Source: Benincasa hispida
Lineage: Eukaryota > Streptophyta > Magnoliopsida > Cucurbitales > Cucurbitaceae
DNA length: 64,000 bases
Assembly (NCBI RefSeq): GCF_009727055.1
Contig: NC_052353.1
Coordinates: 44,956,587 to 45,020,586, forward strand
Reading direction: 5' to 3'
The position numbers and the translations under genes are program-made. The notes below the pieces were generated by a model, which was not told the DNA's origin, searched no databases, and was given only the letters and a program-made list of their open reading frames with translations. Below are positions 60,582 to 64,000 of the stretch, one piece after another. How positions within the stretch are numbered: the first letter of the stretch is position 1; each line of letters starts with the position of its first letter.

Positions 60582-61340
60582 TGTTGATGCCGAAAATTAC
60601 ACAAATAGTGAATTTGTGTTTCTTGAAAGAGAGTAGCCCAATATCCTACAAAATGAACAAAGCTAAACACCAGTATGGTGTTGAGTCAAATCCACACCGA
60701 CACTCAAGTTAGAATCAGGTTTGAAAATGGCTCAACTGGTAGAAAAATAAGTCGCAGATTTTAAGCATACCTTTCTTCAATCACAACTTGAATTTATATA
60801 GATCAATCCAATGGTAATTGAAGCTCGCATGACCTTTCCTCTTCCAAGACACTTTTGGACTTTCCTTCAGCTGTTATCCATCTGAGCCATCATTGCTAGA
60901 GTTGTTACATATCTCAGCTATCAATGTGCTCGACCTTGGGACAAACTTTTAATGCGTGATTAACAATGGATTAATGAGCCACTATGTTTATTATTTGATT
61001 ATAACCCTTTAATATAATCATTGTTTAATTAATAATGTGTCTATGTAAAACAAAAATTGAAATCCCATTATTCTTAAAATTAATTATCTCAAAATGGGTT
61101 CTCTAGTACAAATGTATAGCTTTTGCATGGTTGAGCCAAGCAAAAATTATATATAAAATATGTATAAATCATCTCAATAAATAATTATGCAAATTTTGCA
61201 TAATTCATATGCATGGCTAGGCCATGCAATAGCAAGGATTCAAATGGGCTAAGCCCATTTGAATTTGTTTTCAAATGTTGCTGACCCACCTTTCTTTCAT
61301 GTCCTGACCCGTGTTAGATCAGCCTTTTGTTGCACATGGA
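60582..61340 (-). mobile_element. 5' LTR of the Tat element
   Basis: On the plus strand it starts TGTTGATGCCGAAAATTAC at the PBS and runs to about GTTGCACA (61336). It matches 32928-33650, with an extra block at 60890-60930. The far border is uncertain. Confidence 0.82.
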
Positions 61341-61503
61341 GCGGGGTGGGAAAATTCCCAACGGGGAATTTGTACAAATGACCAAAAAATTGGGTCGAAA
61401 ATGTCAAATGACCCAATTTTTTTAAAAAATGTCCCATGGCCCTTTGCTGACGTCAAATTCAGGTGAAATTACCAAAATACACTCGCGGGCACACGGAAAA
61501 GTA

Positions 61504-62118
61504 TCTCTTTCCGTCTCTCGCCTTCCCTGTCTCTCTCTTGCTCTCTCTTTCTTTCTCTCTCTCTTTTTTCTTTCTCTCTCTCGCGCTCTCTCTCTTTCTT
61601 TCTCTCTTTCTTGATCTCTCTCTCTTTCTTTCTCTCTTTCCCGCTCTCTATCTCTTTCTCGCTCTCTCTCTCTCTTTCTTTCTCTCTTTCTTTCTCTCTT
61701 TCTTTCTCTCTTTCCCGCTCTCTCTCTCTTTCCTTTTCTCTTTCTCGCTCTCCGTCTCTTTCTCGCTCTCTGTCTCTTTCTTTTTCTCTTTCCCACTCTC
61801 TGTCTCTTTCTCGCTCTTCGTCTCTTTCTCACTCTTTCTCTCTTTCTCTCTTTCTCTCTTTCTCTCTTTCTCTCTTTCTCTCTTTCTTTCTCTCTTTCTC
61901 ACTCACTCTCTCTCTCTCTCTTGCTCTCTCTCTTTCTCTTTCTCTCCCTTCCTCTCTTTCTCGCTTTCCCTTTCTCTCTCTCACTTTATCTCCCTTTCTC
62001 TCTCTCACTCTCGGTTCTAGTCTCGCTCTCTCTTGGTCTCGGTCACGCTCTCTCGGTGTCAATCTTACTCTTTCTCGGTCTCACTCTTTCTCTATCTCAG
62101 TCTCTCTCTCACTTTCTT
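61504..62118. repeat. pyrimidine tract, CTCTCTTTCT type
   Basis: About 0.6 kb of almost pure C/T on the plus strand, built from CTCTCTTTCTTT, CTCGCTCTC and GTCTCTTT units with occasional G in TCGCTC. It opens long spurious Ser/Leu/Phe frames on the plus strand and Arg/Glu/Lys frames on the minus strand. The mirror-like C/T repeats could form triplex DNA. Confidence 0.95.
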
Positions 62119-62289
62119 TAGTTTTATCAACTTTGGTTTTGCTGAAGTTGGTTAGAGAAGAAGTCGCGAGCATCATCGACATAACTATAATAAAGAATAA
62201 AATATTTTCGCCAAGTTCGTCCGCCGAAGAAGAAGAAGAGGAAGTAAAAAGAAAAAAGAAAAAAGAAAAAAAGGCCGAAGGTCACGCCA

Positions 62290-64000
62290 TGTAACATCCG
62301 CACCTTTTTATTTAATAATAATGTAATTTTTCCCTTTTCAGTAATTATCCTTAGTGAAAGGGCACGTTTGGAATTTTTGAATTTAAAGTATAAGTGCGAG
62401 GATTTAAGTGTTGGCGTGGAAATTATTCAAATTCTTTTCAATTGTCAAACTCAATTTGGAAATTTATGGCAAGAATTTATTTTCTTGGAAAAGGAAAGAA
62501 ATTTAAATGGTATAAAGTGGAATAAGGAAAGGAATAAAATTAAGGGTTTATTTTAATTTCACTTTTTAGTTTTAAAGTTTTTTAATTATTATTGATTTTT
62601 TTTATATATACAACGAAAACTTAATAATACTCATTCTTCAAACTCTCACCGGCACGTGGCCCCCCCCCTTGAGAAAGCCTAGTCGTCGACGACAGCTTAG
62701 TTTTTCGTCGAACCCGACATCGACGATTCAAAGCCCCCTCAGCGCGCCGGCTGGTCAGAGCAGACGCCTCGTACGCTGCGTTCTGCTGAGAGCCCAGATC
62801 CGAAAGCGTCCACTGCGTTCCGTCGAGAGCGGCTCGATCCGTCTAGTTCCGCTACTGACCGTTCGCATGCCGCCAACTCAGCCGCCAATCTCTGTCAGTC
62901 ACTGCCTCCCTTTGCTGCCGTTTGTTGGATTTTGGCTTGTGGTGAAGTTTTGGGGTAAGATATGAGTCTTTTAGAATTTTCTTGAAGATTTTGGTTACTC
63001 AGTTTGCTTTGGCTAAAATTGTTAACACCCACTCTGTTTAGGCCATAGATTTAAGCATTGAACGAATTTTAAGGTCGAAGTGTGTTGTCAGGCATTGCGC
63101 AGGATTAAGTTGGGTTCGCAAACGGATTTGTGTTTGAAACTAATTTTAGACCAAGCAACATTTTGGTAAGTATATTAAGCCTTGGAATGATTGAATTAAA
63201 ATGTTGTTGCTGGAATTTGTTTGAGGTTCTAACCATTATTATTGAATTGCTTAGATTAAGGCATTTATTTGAGAGACTGAAGACAATTTGGAACAAACTA
63301 TACTTTGGGCTTTATATTCAAGTTTTGGAGAAGTTTTGAATTTAGACGCGAACGACTTAAGTTTGATTCCAACAAAATTTTGGTGTTAGAACTTTGAGGT
63401 GATCTTGGTCAAACCACTTTTGGGTAAGTTGTGTTGGTAATTTGGGAATGATTTAGTGTTTAAAAATTGGGCTTAAAGGTTAAGAGCGATTTTTGTGCAT
63501 GTTCTAGGATCTCATTCAAAAGTTGTGGAAATTTAGAAAGGATTTTGTTCGCTTGACTTAACTTTTGGACTTTATTTAAGGTAAGTAATCTTACCACTGG
63601 AACTGCCCACGGGCCAGGCTTTAGTTGTATGCTAGCATGGTGGGTGTATGTTATGGTAAATTATTAGCATGTTTATTGATAATATGACCTGAATCAAAGT
63701 ATGTTCTGGTACAGTACTGAATTGTTTAAATACACACCTAAGCACTTGATCGTTAGTATGTGATAGTATGTGTTTTCTTATGTCGACATCTGATTTGCTG
63801 GTGTTGAGGCATACTTGTATGTTGTAGAATTTTGATATAATGTCTACATGAATGTTGTATAATATGTTGTTGAGGATTATGTGTATGTGATGGAGCCATG
63901 GTACCAAGGATTTCATGTATGTTTTAGAATTGTACGGTGTTGATTCTTTGAACGTTGAGACTGTGTGAATATCCTCATTGATTAGTTAGATGCTCACCAG
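62290..64000 (+). mobile_element. gypsy-type LTR, partial (continues beyond the window)
   Basis: Starts TGTAACATCCGCACCTTT, a start typical of Tekay/Del chromovirus LTRs in plants. It has an AT-rich first part, a TATATATA-like box at about 62599-62606, then an abrupt GC-rich stretch (62640-62940; GTCGTCGACGACAGC, CAGCGCGCCGGCTGG) as seen in the transcribed leader of such LTRs, then DNA with GGTAAGT words near 63578. No end is seen, so the LTR is longer than 1.7 kb. A purine tract lies at 62226-62273, 16 bases before it. Superfamily is inferred from style; no coding region supports it. Confidence 0.55.

Larger units (their letters stand above)
32928..61340 (-). mobile_element. Ty3/gypsy element, Tat clade, expanded by nested insertions
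   Basis: A minus-strand element bounded by related LTRs (32928-about 33650 and 60582-about 61340). Reading right to left: 5' LTR, PBS, gag, protease, RT, RNase H, a second RNase H, integrase, an oppositely oriented extra gene, then the 3' LTR. The duplicated RNase H defines the Tat clade (Tat, Grande, Ogre and relatives). About 20 kb of the 28.4 kb is inserted copia DNA (35626-47900, 48543-56453). Matching outer target duplications were not found (left AACAC, right TGGAG at the boundaries I chose), so pairing of the two LTRs is inferred from order and orientation. Confidence 0.8.

Noticed and set aside
61463..62294. Long plus-strand frames (185 and 227 codons) rich in Ser, Leu and Phe, and Arg/Glu/Lys-rich frames on the minus strand
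   Set aside because: They are translations of the pyrimidine tract; low complexity keeps all frames open. No domain or start context supports them.

Overview
The window looks like repeat-rich nuclear DNA of a flowering plant, probably a eudicot. It contains an En/Spm (CACTA) transposon end, Ty1/copia elements with initiator-Met-tRNA primer sites, a Ty3/gypsy element of the Tat clade (two RNase H domains), and broken pieces of two plant genes: a Sed5-like syntaxin and an IRK/PXC2-like leucine-rich-repeat receptor kinase. Cucurbitaceae is my impression from the style of the repeats; it is not shown by the sequence. I found no intact host gene, no tRNA or rRNA gene and no CRISPR array. Almost every reading frame above 60 codons is a piece of a decayed transposable element or a chance frame.

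Left part (1-8400). The right end of a CACTA transposon (ending at 3627) carries a syntaxin exon with two premature stops and an internal ~0.8 kb duplication. It sits in the reverse transcriptase of a Tork-type copia element on the minus strand (3628-8381). The protease region of the copia element is split by a long solo LTR (5325-6921) with a perfect 5-bp target duplication.

Middle part (6098-28195). About 11 kb occurs twice in tandem (about 6098-17350 and 17364-28195). Each copy holds the copia gag/PBS/LTR end, two MITE-like elements, unassigned AT-rich DNA and the receptor-kinase fragment interrupted by a copia solo LTR with target duplication ATGTG. The copies differ mostly by single-base indels, so they may be a real duplication or an unmerged assembly redundancy.

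Right part (28196-64000). A diverged solo LTR lies at 29571-31624. From 32928 to about 61340 there is one minus-strand Tat-clade gypsy element blown up by nested insertions. Its order on the minus strand is 5' LTR, PBS, gag, protease, RT, RNase H, second RNase H, integrase, then an oppositely oriented and apparently spliced extra reading frame, then the 3' LTR. Copia element 1 (35626-47900) and copia element 2 (48543-56453) are inserted in it, and each carries further LTR insertions. Removing copia 2 at its CAGAT target duplication restores the integrase reading frame across the junction. A ~0.6 kb pyrimidine tract and the start of a GC-rich gypsy-type LTR close the window.

The most unusual signals are an array of nine CGATCG palindromes in the leader part of one copia LTR, the antisense gene in the Tat element, the captured syntaxin exon, the 11 kb tandem copy, and three insertions of a long TGAT...CATCA LTR family with no recognisable internal region.
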